Of a stretch of 64,000 nucleotides of DNA, positions 23,658 through 32,706 are shown one piece after another (position 1 is the first letter of the stretch; each line of letters starts with the position of its first letter). The notes beneath the pieces were generated by a model, which was not told where the DNA came from, searched no databases, and was given only the letters and a program-made list of their open reading frames with translations. The position numbers and the translations under genes are program-made. Source of the DNA: Salinarimonas chemoclinalis (GTDB taxonomy: Bacteria; Pseudomonadota; Alphaproteobacteria; Rhizobiales; Beijerinckiaceae); assembly GCF_041514305.1 (NCBI RefSeq), contig NZ_JBGMWH010000019.1:1-64000 (forward strand), written 5' to 3'.

Positions 23658-25712
23658 TCAGAACCGCAGCCCGACGCCCGCCGTCACCGTGTGGCTCTGC
23701 GCCTTCTCGTCGAACGACCCCGAATAGGCGACCTCGCCGGTGAGGCGCGCTTCCGTCGCCTCGAGCCGGAGCCGGGCGCCCACCTCCAGCGCGTCGCGGC
23801 CGACGCCGTTCGCGCGCGCCACCAGCCGCGTGCCGAGGAGGTCGACGGCGGTCGCCGGTGCCAGGTCGCCGGAGCGGCGGGCATAGGCGACGTCGAGCTC
23901 GGGCGCGAGCCGCAGCGTCTGCGACAGCGCGAGCGGCGCGAAGGCCACCCGCAGGCCCGGGCCGAAGGCGGCGCGGGCGTGCTCCTGCTCCGGCAGGGTC
24001 AGCGACAGGATGCCCGCGCCGGTCTCGGTGGCGGCGTCGGTGCGCTGCCAGGAGCCCGAGGCGTGCAGGTAGGGCGAGAGCGCCGCGAAGGCCGTCTCGA
24101 AGCGCGCGCCGATGCGCAGGCGCGCGTCGAGCGCCGTGCCGGACACGTCCGTGCGCCCGACGAAGGCGCGGGTCGTGCCGAGCCCGGGGATGCTGCGGCG
24201 GGTGAGCGTGTCGTCGAAGCCCGCGACCTGGCCGATCACGTCGGCGAAGACCGCGCCGCGCGCGAGCGCGGCGTAGGCGAACAGGTGGCGCGCGTCGCCC
24301 ACCGCGGCGTCGCCTCCCGTGGCGAACTCGGTCTCGCTGCGGGTCGCGCCGACGCCGACGCCGAGGCGCAGGCCCGCGCTCGGGGCGAAGTCCACGCCGG
24401 CGAGCACGCCGGACAGGTCCGTCGTCGAGCCGGGCCCGCGCGGCCCGCCGTCGAGCCGCCCCTGGCCCCAGAGCCCGCGCACCCAGACCGAGCCGTCCAC
24501 CGTGCCGTCGGTCGCGAGGCCGACCGTGCCGGCGGAGGCGCCGAGATTGGCGTAGGCCGCGACCGGCCCGCCCGAGGCGCTCTGCGCCGGGAGCGGCGCG
24601 CCGAAGCCGCCGGCGCCGATCCGGTCGCCGATCGCCGCCGTGACCTGCGAGACGCTGCCGAACCGGTGGGTCGCCATCGCCGCGAAGGAGCCGCCCGCGC
24701 GCGGATCGCGCGTCGCGGCGAGGTTCGAGAGGCTGAGCAGGCCCCAGCCGTAGACCGGATCGACGCCGGGCGCGCCGAGGTCGTTCGCGGTCTGCAGCAG
24801 GAGCTGCGCGAGCTGCTGCGCGCCGGCGTTGGGGTACATCTCCTGCGCGATGGCGAGGGCACCCGAGACGTGCGGGGCGGCCATCGAGGTGCCGGAGAGG
24901 CGGGCGTATCCGCTTCCCGGAACGGTCGAGTTGATGCCGTCCCGGGCCTGGTCGTCGCCGCCGCCGGGCGCCGCGAGGCAGTACTCCATGGCGACGCCGC
25001 AGCGGTTGGCGTATCGCGTGATGATGCCGTCGCGGCCGACCGACGTCACCGCGAGCCAGCCGCGCTGGAGTTCGGGGAAGAGGTGGGGCAGGCCGGTCAG
25101 GATGCCCGGCTGGTCGAAGCTGTCGTTGCCCGTCGCCCAGACCTGCACGACGCCGGCGGCGACGAGGTCGCGATAGGCCTGCAGCAGCCCGGGGAACTCG
25201 CCTGCGAAATCGGCCCGCGAGACCTCGGGCGTGCGCACCGAGACGCCCCAGGAATTGTTGATGATGCGTGCGCCGTTGCCGTAGGCGGCGCGGTAGCCGG
25301 CCGGCAGCAGGTTCTCCATGTCGGCGAAGCTGATGCTTCCGCCCTGGAGGATCAGCACCGGCAGCAGGCGCGCGCCGGGCGCCACGCCCATCATCCCGCG
25401 TCCATCGCGCGCGGCGCCGATGATGCCGGCCACATGCGTGCCGTGGTCGTCGGAGTCACCGGTGACCGGGCCACGGGTATACATGTCGAAGGACGGGCCG
25501 ATGCGGCCGATGAACTCGGGATGATCGAGCTGGAGCCCGGTATCCATGATGGCGACCGGCACGTTCGCGCCGGTGAAGCCCAGGGAGAGCGGCACCTGGG
25601 CGCCGATCATCGAGAGGCCGTACTGGGCCTGGAATTCCGGCGTCTGGGCGATCGCCGAGGAGGACAGGGCCAGCGCCAGGAGTGACGCCAGCGACGCTAC
25701 GCGAACCGACAT
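23658..25712 (-). CDS. Autotransporter subtilisin-like serine protease
   Basis: The 684-residue type V secreted protease has a Sec signal (about 1-22, ending AIA). The S8 peptidase domain has its triad in order: Asp57 (AIMDTGLQLDH), His90 (DDHGTHVAG) and Ser276 (SGTSMAAPHVSG). The autotransporter beta-barrel (about residues 405-684) ends in the typical terminal Arg-Phe after alternating hydrophobic strands. There is almost no passenger beyond the catalytic domain. It should be inserted by BamA, possibly aided by the TamA/TamB pair at 43207-49787. The substrate is unknown. Confidence 0.88.
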   Translation of the reverse strand: MSVRVASLASLLALALSSSAIAQTPEFQAQYGLSMIGAQVPLSLGFTGANVPVAIMDTGLQLDHPEFIGRIGPSFDMYTRGPVTGDSDDHGTHVAGIIGAARDGRGMMGVAPGARLLPVLILQGGSISFADMENLLPAGYRAAYGNGARIINNSWGVSVRTPEVSRADFAGEFPGLLQAYRDLVAAGVVQVWATGNDSFDQPGILTGLPHLFPELQRGWLAVTSVGRDGIITRYANRCGVAMEYCLAAPGGGDDQARDGINSTVPGSGYARLSGTSMAAPHVSGALAIAQEMYPNAGAQQLAQLLLQTANDLGAPGVDPVYGWGLLSLSNLAATRDPRAGGSFAAMATHRFGSVSQVTAAIGDRIGAGGFGAPLPAQSASGGPVAAYANLGASAGTVGLATDGTVDGSVWVRGLWGQGRLDGGPRGPGSTTDLSGVLAGVDFAPSAGLRLGVGVGATRSETEFATGGDAAVGDARHLFAYAALARGAVFADVIGQVAGFDDTLTRRSIPGLGTTRAFVGRTDVSGTALDARLRIGARFETAFAALSPYLHASGSWQRTDAATETGAGILSLTLPEQEHARAAFGPGLRVAFAPLALSQTLRLAPELDVAYARRSGDLAPATAVDLLGTRLVARANGVGRDALEVGARLRLEATEARLTGEVAYSGSFDEKAQSHTVTAGVGLRF

Positions 25713-25824
25713 GATCTATTCGTTCCGATTTCTTCGGGATGTCGGTCCTAGCCATGCGTCTCGCGCGCGGCAACGCTCCGCGCGCGGGCGAGCGTCGGAT
25801 ACGCGGATGGGCATGTCGCGCACG

Positions 25825-25860
25825 CGCGCACGCCGCGGCCGTCCGGCCGCGGCGTGCGCG
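25825..25860 (-). terminator. 16-bp perfect hairpin downstream of the MarR gene
   Basis: The arms 25825-25840 and 25845-25860 are perfectly complementary over 16 bp with a GTCC loop. It is the longest perfect stem noticed in the window. It lies in the 209-bp gap after the MarR gene and before the protease promoter. Without a T-run it may stop transcription through Rho or act as a 3' stabiliser. Confidence 0.55.
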
Positions 25861-25921
25861 TTCGAGTCGAACCCCCCGGAGCCCCCGAAGAGACGTGCTC
25901 CCGCGGTTGTGCTCCCGCGGA

Positions 25922-26440
25922 TCAGAGGCGGTAGCGGATCTGGTCGGTCCAGAAGCGCTCGAGCCGGGTCAGCGCCTGGTTGAGGCGCACGAAGTCCTCG
26001 TCCGAGATGCCGCCGATCGGGTCGATCGTGCGCGAGTGCTTCTCGTAGAGGGCGTGCACGATGTCGTGCACCTCCTTGCCGCTCTCCGTGAGCGAGATGC
26101 GCACCGCGCGGCGGTCGACGCGCGAGCGGGCGTGGTGGAGGTAGCCCATCTCGACGAGCTTCTTCACATTGTACGAGACGTTCGAGCCGAGATAATAGCC
26201 GCGGGTGCGCAGCTCGCTCGCCGTCAGCTCCTTGTCGCCGATGTTGTAGAGCAGCAGGGCCTGGACGGAGTTGACGTCGTCGCGGCCGCGCCGCTCGAAC
26301 TCGTCCTTGATCACGTCGAGCAGGCGCCGGTGCAGGCGCTCCACGAGGTGCAGGGCCTCGAGGTAGGCGGGCTTCACGGGGCCGGGCGTCTCCTCGCGGG
26401 ACACGGGCTCGACGATGGACTTCGCCAGAGTGTTCATCAT
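25922..26440 (-). CDS. MarR family regulator (LdtR/PetP-like)
   Basis: The 172-residue winged-helix protein has the very characteristic block RTRGYYLGSNVSYNVKKLVE followed by MGYLHHARSRVDRRAVRISL. I associate this with the alphaproteobacterial LdtR/PetP group, in which LdtR is linked to cell-wall L,D-transpeptidase and stress control. I begin it at the first ATG of an ATG-ATG pair; a GTG three codons upstream is also possible. An AT-rich 197-bp region precedes it, and a DUF6163 gene lies upstream on the same strand. The target genes are not in this window. Confidence 0.8.
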   Translation of the reverse strand: MMNTLAKSIVEPVSREETPGPVKPAYLEALHLVERLHRRLLDVIKDEFERRGRDDVNSVQALLLYNIGDKELTASELRTRGYYLGSNVSYNVKKLVEMGYLHHARSRVDRRAVRISLTESGKEVHDIVHALYEKHSRTIDPIGGISDEDFVRLNQALTRLERFWTDQIRYRL

Positions 26441-26637
26441 GCGCCTCACTGTTTTTGTGTAGTGGCCGGGTTCCCGGCTCGTTCATGAGGCGAAACTAGG
26501 TTGCTCCGATAAAAACGAGTTTAAACGACACGATGAACGACAAGTTTCCGAGATTCGGCGATTCCCGGAAAGATACGCCGATATTCATCGTCAAAGGCTC
26601 TAAGCCTTGTGAGATCTAGGCGAGAACTCGTTAACCC
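26441..26637 (-). promoter_or_regulatory. AT-rich promoter region of the MarR gene
   Basis: No gene is seen. Base composition is clearly lower in GC than the surroundings, with TTTAAAC and several T-runs. -35-like sequences (TTGACG, TTGTCG on the minus strand) are present, but none has a convincing -10. Autoregulatory binding by the MarR protein is plausible. Confidence 0.3.
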
Positions 26638-27111
26638 TTACTCGTCTTCACCGGATGCGAGGAACGAGATCAGGAGATAGGTAACCATCAGCCCACAATA
26701 GGCCACCGCGAGCGCGAGGCTGACGGGCACGACGCCCGGGAAGAACACCGCCAGGACGAGGTGGCTCATCACGGCGAGAAGCCACAGCACCCCGCCCCAG
26801 GTCGCCGTGAGCCACAGGCCGACCGCGGCGATCGGGTCGATCACGGCGAAGTAGACGATCGCCGCCTGGAATCCGAGCGAGCGGTCCTCGAAGGGCGGCA
26901 CCATGGCGCTCGCGCCGACGATCACCGCCCAGAAGGAGAGGCCCTTGGCGATCCACAGGAGCGCCATCAGCCGCATGAACCAGGTCAGCGTCCGGTCCCA
27001 GCGCAGGCCCCGCCCGGAGGCCGGCTCCGACAGCTTGAGCGCCGCGTCGACCGAGGAGGGCTCGGGGCGGCCCTCGTCGGACTGCGTGCGGCGGCGCCGG
27101 AAGGGCCACAT
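26638..27111 (-). CDS. DUF6163 family membrane protein
   Basis: The 157-residue protein has an Arg-rich N-terminus (MWPFRRRRTQ) and four predicted membrane helices (about residues 43-70, 80-100, 103-122 and 127-150). The segment RLMALLWIAKGLSFWAVI and the fold fit DUF6163, known only as a small alphaproteobacterial membrane family. The ATG overlaps the stop of the upstream hydrolase gene (TGATG), which indicates translational coupling and argues against the 58-codon upstream extension. Confidence 0.72.
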   Translation of the reverse strand: MWPFRRRRTQSDEGRPEPSSVDAALKLSEPASGRGLRWDRTLTWFMRLMALLWIAKGLSFWAVIVGASAMVPPFEDRSLGFQAAIVYFAVIDPIAAVGLWLTATWGGVLWLLAVMSHLVLAVFFPGVVPVSLALAVAYCGLMVTYLLISFLASGEDE

Positions 27112-28160
27112 CAGAGGACGAGCTCGTCGTCGCCGAGCGGCGCGAAATACGCCTCGATCGCGTCCCGCGTCACGTCCTCGAGCCGCGACGGGCGCCAGCG
27201 GGGGGAATGGTCCTTGTCGACGACGACCGCGCGCACGCCCTCGTAGAAATCGTGGCCGTCGAGGATGCGCGAGACGATGCGCCATTCCATCCGCATCGCT
27301 TCCGCGAAGGAGAGCCCCGCCCCGCGGCGCATCTGCTCGAAGGCGAGTTTCAGCGACGTCGGCGACTTCGTCGCGATCGTCTCGCGGATCTCCGCCGCGG
27401 CCGTGTCGCCGGCCTGCGCCATCCGATGGAGCGCCGCGAGCACGGCCTCGACGGAGCCCTCCGCGAAGCAGGCGTCTATGGTGGCCGCCTTCGCCTCGAT
27501 CGGCGCGGGGCCGGGGTCGCGGCGATGGCGTTCGAGCAGTGCGTCCGGGTCCTCGCCGGCGATCAGGCCGGCGCGGATCGTCGGCATGGCCGCGCTCGAA
27601 ACCGTGTGCGTGGCGAGCCCGAGCGCGAGCGCGTCCGCTGGGCCGACCCGCGCGCCGGTGAGCGCGAGCCAGAGGCCCGTGCGCCCCGGCAGCCGCGGGA
27701 GCGCGTAGCTCGCGCCGACGTCGGGGAAGAAGCCGATGCCGACCTCGGGCATGGCGAAGGAGTAGCGCTCGCCCGCGACCCGGTGCGAGCCGTGCAGCGA
27801 CACGCCGACGCCGCCGCCCATGACGATGCCGTCGATCAGCGCGACGTAGGGCTTGGGGTAGGCCTCGATCAGCGCGTTCAGCTCGTATTCCTCGCGCCAG
27901 AAGGCCTGCGCCTCCTCCCGCCGCCCGGCCTTGCCGGCCTCCACGAGCATGCGGATGTCACCGCCCGCGCAGAACGCCTTCTCGCCCGCACCTTCGACGA
28001 CGACCCGCGTCACCGCCGGATCCCGCGCCCACGCCTCGAGCGCGGCGCGCATGGCGCGCACGGCGTCGATGGTGAGCGCGTTCAGCGCCTTGGGACGATC
28101 GAGCGTGATCACCCCGGCGGCGCCCTCGATGCGGCAATGGGCGTCTCGTGTGTCGGTCAT
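27111..28160 (-). CDS. 3-hydroxyisobutyryl-CoA hydrolase
   Basis: The 349-residue enoyl-CoA hydratase-superfamily protein has the CoA-binding/oxyanion segments KAFCAGGDIRML and IDGIVMGGGVGVSLHG. The HIBYL-CoA hydrolase features MPEVGIGFFPDVGASYALPR, with the Glu and Asp expected in this subfamily, and the C-terminal FYEGVRAVVVDKDHSPRW are also present. This length distinguishes hydrolases from about 260-residue hydratases. It acts in valine breakdown (3-hydroxyisobutyryl-CoA to 3-hydroxyisobutyrate). No other valine gene is nearby; it is coupled to the DUF6163 gene. Confidence 0.85.
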   Translation of the reverse strand: MTDTRDAHCRIEGAAGVITLDRPKALNALTIDAVRAMRAALEAWARDPAVTRVVVEGAGEKAFCAGGDIRMLVEAGKAGRREEAQAFWREEYELNALIEAYPKPYVALIDGIVMGGGVGVSLHGSHRVAGERYSFAMPEVGIGFFPDVGASYALPRLPGRTGLWLALTGARVGPADALALGLATHTVSSAAMPTIRAGLIAGEDPDALLERHRRDPGPAPIEAKAATIDACFAEGSVEAVLAALHRMAQAGDTAAAEIRETIATKSPTSLKLAFEQMRRGAGLSFAEAMRMEWRIVSRILDGHDFYEGVRAVVVDKDHSPRWRPSRLEDVTRDAIEAYFAPLGDDELVL

Positions 28161-28328
28161 GGGCGGCCTTCCTCGTGCGTCGGGTTTAGGCGGGCGGGGG
28201 AGGGGGCGTCAATGCGGGGAGCGGCCGGTCGACGGCGCGCGCGGTGCCGCACGTTGCCATCGCGCCCGAGCGCGCGCTAAGGCTCGGCCGGTCGCGCGGA
28301 CCTACCCGCCCGCGCAGGTGGACATGCG

Positions 28329-29174
28329 ATGGATCCCCTCGTCCTCGCCGCGATCCTGTTCGCGGCCTTCCTGCATGCGGCCTGGAACGCGCTCGTCAAG
28401 GCGAACGTCGATCGCTTCACGATGATGCTGATGATCGCCGTCGTGCAGACCGGCATCGCCTGCGCGATCGTCCCCTTCGTGCCGCTGCCCGCGCCTGCGG
28501 CCTGGCCCTGGTTACTGCTCACCGCCATACCGCACACGACCTACAAGGTGTTCCTTGCGCGCGCCTACGACACGGGCGAGCTCGCGCGGATCTACCCGAT
28601 CATGCGCGGACTCACCCTCGCGCTCGTCACCGGCGCCTCGATCGGGCTGCTCGGCGAGAGCGTTCCGCCGCTCGGCCTCGTCGGCGTGGGGGTGATCGGG
28701 GCGGGCGTGGTGATCCTGTCGGGTTCCGGCGGCGCATCGCTCGCGGGCGCCCGTGCCGCGACGCTTGCGATTACGCTCGGCGCCGCGGGAAGCGCCGCGG
28801 CCTATACGGTGATCGACGGCATCGGCGTGCGCCTCGCGGGCGAGGTCGCCGCCTTCGCCGCCTGGATGTTCATCCTCGACGGGCTCGGCATGATCCTCTT
28901 CGCCGCCGCGACCCGTGGGCGGTCCGCCTTCAAGGCAATGAGGCCGCATTGGCGGGTCGGCCTGCTCGCCGGATCGATTGCCTTCACCTGCTACTGGATC
29001 GCCCTGTGGGCGCTCGCGCACGCGCCGATCGCCCTCGTCGCCGCGCTTCGCGAGACGAGCATACTCTTCGCGCTCGCACTGGCCCGGCTGCGGCTGGCCG
29101 AGCGGCTGGACCGGGCGAAGCTGTCGGGGGCAGGAGCGGTGCTGGCGGGGATCGTGCTGATCCGGATCGCCTGA
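28329..29174 (+). CDS. EamA-family (DMT) transporter
   Basis: The 281-residue inner-membrane protein has about ten helices in two repeated EamA halves. The first carries AAFLHAAWNALVKAN. The second ends in LAEWLDR-like sequence (RLAERLDRAKLSGAGAVLAG), a typical DMT signature. Substrates of such carriers are usually metabolites or amino acids; this one cannot be predicted. It is divergent from the hydrolase, with 168 bp between. Confidence 0.82.
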   Translation: MDPLVLAAILFAAFLHAAWNALVKANVDRFTMMLMIAVVQTGIACAIVPFVPLPAPAAWPWLLLTAIPHTTYKVFLARAYDTGELARIYPIMRGLTLALVTGASIGLLGESVPPLGLVGVGVIGAGVVILSGSGGASLAGARAATLAITLGAAGSAAAYTVIDGIGVRLAGEVAAFAAWMFILDGLGMILFAAATRGRSAFKAMRPHWRVGLLAGSIAFTCYWIALWALAHAPIALVAALRETSILFALALARLRLAERLDRAKLSGAGAVLAGIVLIRIA

Positions 29175-29229
29175 GCGAGGTCGTGCCCACCCCGCATCCG
29201 GTCCATTGCGCATGGCGCGAAACCCGCCT

Positions 29230-29253
29230 CATGTTAGACCTGTTCGAAACATG
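29230..29253. promoter_or_regulatory. Inverted repeat upstream of hemB
   Basis: CATGTT and AACATG arms flank a 12-bp centre, 47 bp before hemB. It is a possible operator for haem- or iron-responsive control; the sequence was not matched to a known Irr or Fur site. Confidence 0.35.
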
Positions 29254-29300
29254 ACGTCGGCCACCTCAGTCTTCCCCCGGGCCGGCGTGGAGACGCGTCG

Positions 29301-30380
29301 ATGTCGAGCCTCACCCCCTTCCAGCGTCCCGGGTCCGACCCGTCCTCCCGCGCCGGCGACCGCGGCGCCTCCGCCGCGCAGGAGGTGCAGAACCGCCTCG
29401 ATCTGCGTCATCGCCCGCGCCGCAACCGCAAGGCCGACTGGTCGCGCCGGCTGGTGCGCGAGAACACGCTCACCGTCGACGACCTGATCTGGCCGCTCTT
29501 CCTCACGGACGGCGAGGGCGTGCGCCAGGACGTGCCCTCCATGCCCGGCGTGGTGCGGATGTCCGTGGACCAGGCGGTGGGCGAGGCGGAGCGCGCGGCG
29601 GCGCTCGGCATCCCGGCACTGGCTCTGTTTCCCAACACCGATCCCGCCAAGCGCGACGACGCGGGGTCCGAGGCGCTCAACCCGGAGAACCTCGTCTGCC
29701 GCGCGAGCCGCGCGATCAAGCGCGCGGTGCCCGGCATCGGCCTCGTCACCGACGTGGCGCTCGACCCCTACACCTCCCACGGCCACGACGGGCTGCTCGC
29801 CGGCGAGACCATCCTCAACGACGAGACGGTGGAGACGCTGGCGCGCCAGGCGGTGCTGCAGGCGCAGGCCGGCTCCGACGTGATCGCGCCGTCCGACATG
29901 ATGGACGGGCGCGTCGGCGCGATCCGCGAGGCGCTCGACGCCGCCGGCCACGCGGACGTGCAGATCATGGCCTATGCGGCGAAGTACGCGAGCGCCTTCT
30001 ACGGCCCGTTCCGCGACGCGGTGGGCACCTCGAAGACGCTGTGCGGCGACAAGCGCACCTACCAGATGGACCCCGCCAACGCGCGCGAGGCGCTGCGCGA
30101 GGTCGCGCTCGACCTCGAGGAGGGCGCCGACATGGTGATGGTGAAGCCGGGCATGCCCTATCTCGACATCTGCGCCAAGGTGAAGGACGCCTTCGGCGTG
30201 CCGACCTTCGCCTACCAGGTTTCGGGCGAGTACGCGATGATCGAGGCGGCGGCGAGGAACGGCTGGCTCGACGGCGAGCGGGCGATGCTCGAGAGCCTGA
30301 TGGCGTTCAAGCGCGCGGGCTGCGACGGCGTCCTGACCTATTTCGCCCCGCGCGTGGCCGAGATCCTGTCGCGCCGCTGA
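29301..30380 (+). CDS. hemB: Delta-aminolevulinic acid dehydratase (porphobilinogen synthase)
   Basis: The 359-residue enzyme condenses two 5-aminolevulinates to porphobilinogen in haem synthesis. The Schiff-base lysines are Lys228 (AYAAKYASAFYGPF) and Lys282 (MVMVKPGMPYLD). The metal region reads DVALDPYTSHGHDG, without the cysteines of zinc enzymes, so it is the magnesium-dependent alphaproteobacterial type. The length is slightly greater than usual because of a polar N-terminal extension (about residues 1-35). A lipoprotein gene follows after 13 bp. Confidence 0.96.
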   Translation: MSSLTPFQRPGSDPSSRAGDRGASAAQEVQNRLDLRHRPRRNRKADWSRRLVRENTLTVDDLIWPLFLTDGEGVRQDVPSMPGVVRMSVDQAVGEAERAAALGIPALALFPNTDPAKRDDAGSEALNPENLVCRASRAIKRAVPGIGLVTDVALDPYTSHGHDGLLAGETILNDETVETLARQAVLQAQAGSDVIAPSDMMDGRVGAIREALDAAGHADVQIMAYAAKYASAFYGPFRDAVGTSKTLCGDKRTYQMDPANAREALREVALDLEEGADMVMVKPGMPYLDICAKVKDAFGVPTFAYQVSGEYAMIEAAARNGWLDGERAMLESLMAFKRAGCDGVLTYFAPRVAEILSRR

Positions 30381-30393
30381 GGGGCGGGCGGCC

Positions 30394-30780
30394 GTGCTCC
30401 GGGCGATCGTGCTCCTCGCCGCGCTGGCGGCGCCGGCGCTCCTCCTCGTCGCCTGCGGCAGCGCCGACCGGGAGGAGGCGCGCCTGTGCCGCCTCACGCT
30501 CCCCGTGCTCAACCCCGAGGGCGCCCGGCTCGCGGTGCTGCGCAGCGTGCGCACCGGGGAGAACGCGGTGCGCGTCGACTACACGGTGGAGGCCCGCGGG
30601 CGGGCGCGCCAGCGCTGGGTCGTCTGCCGCTTCTCGCCGACGCCCATGCGCGCCGGCACACCCGAGATCGTGGCGCTCGAGACCGACACGGGGCGGATCG
30701 GCGGCGCGTCGCTCTACCTGATGCGCCGCTTCTGGCTCGACACGCCGGACGCGCCCGCCGCGGACCCCGGGGCGGGCTGA
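30394..30780 (+). CDS. Small predicted lipoprotein
   Basis: The 128-residue protein starts at GTG and has a lipoprotein signal (hydrophobic residues 4-19, lipobox LLVAC, Cys21). The mature part contains VRVDYTVEARGRARQRWVVC and no recognised domain. It is probably anchored in the outer or inner membrane. It lies 13 bp after hemB, so it is likely co-transcribed, but no functional link to haem is evident. Confidence 0.65.
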   Translation: MLRAIVLLAALAAPALLLVACGSADREEARLCRLTLPVLNPEGARLAVLRSVRTGENAVRVDYTVEARGRARQRWVVCRFSPTPMRAGTPEIVALETDTGRIGGASLYLMRRFWLDTPDAPAADPGAG

Positions 30781-30943
30781 CGACACCGCGAGGCCCGCGA
30801 GAGAAGAATCCTCCCCATCCGACAGCGATCCCCTTCCGCCGGGAACAAAGCCGGCGTCCCGTGCGTAGCGCCTGCGCAAGCGTAACGCGGGCCGTACCGT
30901 CCTCGACGGCGCGCCGGCCCCTGTCGGATCGGGAGGATGCCTC

Positions 30944-32080
30944 ATGGCCGCTGGCACGGTTCGCGTCGGGTTGGTGGGCGTCGGAAATTGCGCGAGCGCT
31001 TTCCTCCAGGGCCTGAGCTTCTACGAGAGCGCCGCGGCGAACGAGCCGGTCCCCGGGCTCATGCACGCCGACCTCGGCGGATACCGCGTGCGCGACATCG
31101 TCGTCTCCTCGGCGTTCGACGTCACCGACGCGAAGGTCGGCCGCGACCTCGCCGATGCCATCCACGCGCCGCCCAACGACACGCTGCGCTTCGCCGAGGT
31201 CGCGCCGACGGGCGTCACGGTCGCGCGCGGACCGACGCTCGACGGGCTCGGGCGCTACCTCTCCGCGCGCGTGCGCGAATCCGAGGCGCCCGTCGTCGAC
31301 GTGACCGAGGCGCTGGAGCGCTCGGAGACGGAGGTGCTCGTCTCCTACCTGCCCGTCGGCTCGCAGAAGGCGGCGGAGTTCTACGCCGAGCGGGCGATGG
31401 AGGCGGGCTGCGCGTTCGTGAACTGCATGCCGGTGTTCCTCGCCTCGAACCCCGATTGGCGACGGCGGTTCGCGGAGGCCGGCGTGCCGATCATCGGCGA
31501 CGACATCAAGAGCCAGGTCGGTGCGACGATCACGCACCGGGTGCTGACGAACCTCTTCCGCGAGCGCGGCGTGCGGCTCGATCGGACCTACCAGCTCAAC
31601 GTCGGCGGCAATTCCGACTTCGAGAACATGCTCGAGCGCGAGCGGCTCGTCTCGAAGAAGATCTCCAAGACGCAGGCCGTCGACAGCCAGCTCGGCACGC
31701 CGATGAACCCCGACGACATCCACATCGGTCCCTCCGACCACGTGCCCTGGCTCGGCGACCGCAAGGTGGCGCACATCCGGATGGAGGGCACGGCCTTCGG
31801 CAACGCGCCGATCTCGCTCGAGATGCGCCTCGAGGTGTGGGACAGCCCGAACTCGGCGGGCATCGTCATCGACGCCGTGCGGTGCGCCAAGCTCGCCCTC
31901 GACCGCGGGCTCTCGGGCGCGGTGGTGGGACCGTCCTCCTACTTCATGAAGTCGCCGCCACGCCAATTCACGGACGCGCAGGCGCACGCGCGGACCGAGG
32001 CCTTCATCGCCGGCGAGGACGACGCCGGGCAGGGGTGCGACGCGACCGGCCCGACGCTGCCGGGGCGAAGCCTGCGATGA
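30944..32080 (+). CDS. Inositol-3-phosphate synthase
   Basis: The 378-residue enzyme has the N-terminal NAD-binding VGLVGVGNCASAF and the family blocks VNCMPVFLASNP, GDDIKSQVGATITHR and YQLNVGGNSDFENML. A conserved lysine lies in SKKISKTQAVDS. It converts glucose-6-phosphate to 1L-myo-inositol 3-phosphate. The short length suits the actinobacterial/archaeal-type form. The start has a GGGAGGA site. It is the first of five overlapping genes, and its stop overlaps the phosphatase start (ATGA). This suggests that inositol made here feeds the products of the following genes. Confidence 0.92.
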   Translation: MAAGTVRVGLVGVGNCASAFLQGLSFYESAAANEPVPGLMHADLGGYRVRDIVVSSAFDVTDAKVGRDLADAIHAPPNDTLRFAEVAPTGVTVARGPTLDGLGRYLSARVRESEAPVVDVTEALERSETEVLVSYLPVGSQKAAEFYAERAMEAGCAFVNCMPVFLASNPDWRRRFAEAGVPIIGDDIKSQVGATITHRVLTNLFRERGVRLDRTYQLNVGGNSDFENMLERERLVSKKISKTQAVDSQLGTPMNPDDIHIGPSDHVPWLGDRKVAHIRMEGTAFGNAPISLEMRLEVWDSPNSAGIVIDAVRCAKLALDRGLSGAVVGPSSYFMKSPPRQFTDAQAHARTEAFIAGEDDAGQGCDATGPTLPGRSLR

Positions 32081-32706
32081 GCCTCCTCGTCCACCTCGTC
32101 CGCCACGCCGCGCACGACGGCGCGCCCGGCACGCTCGCGGGGCGTGATCCCGCGATCCGGCTCTCCGCCCAGGGGCGCCGCGAGGCCGCGGCGCTGGCCG
32201 CGAGCCTGGGGGGCGTGCGCCTCGCGGGCATCGTGGCGAGCCCGCAGCCGCGCACCATCGAGACGGGGGAGATCCTCGCGCGCGGGCGCGGTCTGACGAT
32301 CGACGCCGCCCTCGACGAGATCGACTTCGGCCCCTGGGCCGGCCGCTCCTTCGCCGAGCTCGAGGGCGATCCCGGCTGGCGGCGCTGGAACGCCGCGCGC
32401 GACACCGCGGCGACGCCGGCGGGCGAGACCATGGCCGACGTCGCCGATCGCGTGGAGGGCCTCTTCGCCGATCTCGCCGGCACCCACCCCTCCGGTGCCG
32501 AGATCGCGCTCGTCACGCATTGCGACGTGATCCGCGCGATCCTGTGCCGCGCACGCGCCCTGCCGTTCTCGCGCGTCTTCGACTTCGCGATCGCAACCGC
32601 CAGCCGCACCACGCTCGCCCTCGGCGCCGACGGCGCGCGGGTGCTGGTGGTGAACCACACGCCGTCCGACGCCGCCGAGGAGAGCCTTCGTGAGCCTGTC
32701 GCGTGA
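32077..32706 (+). CDS. Histidine phosphatase family protein
   Basis: The 209-residue phosphoglycerate mutase-like protein has the catalytic LVRHA at residues 7-11 (His10 phospho-acceptor), the proton-donor region DEIDFGPWAGRSF (about 86-98) and the second His motif ALVTHCDVIRAI. RHA replaces the more usual RHG. The ATG overlaps the synthase stop by four bases. In this context it may dephosphorylate inositol phosphate or a later phosphorylated intermediate; the substrate is inferred only. Confidence 0.82.
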   Translation: MSLLVHLVRHAAHDGAPGTLAGRDPAIRLSAQGRREAAALAASLGGVRLAGIVASPQPRTIETGEILARGRGLTIDAALDEIDFGPWAGRSFAELEGDPGWRRWNAARDTAATPAGETMADVADRVEGLFADLAGTHPSGAEIALVTHCDVIRAILCRARALPFSRVFDFAIATASRTTLALGADGARVLVVNHTPSDAAEESLREPVA

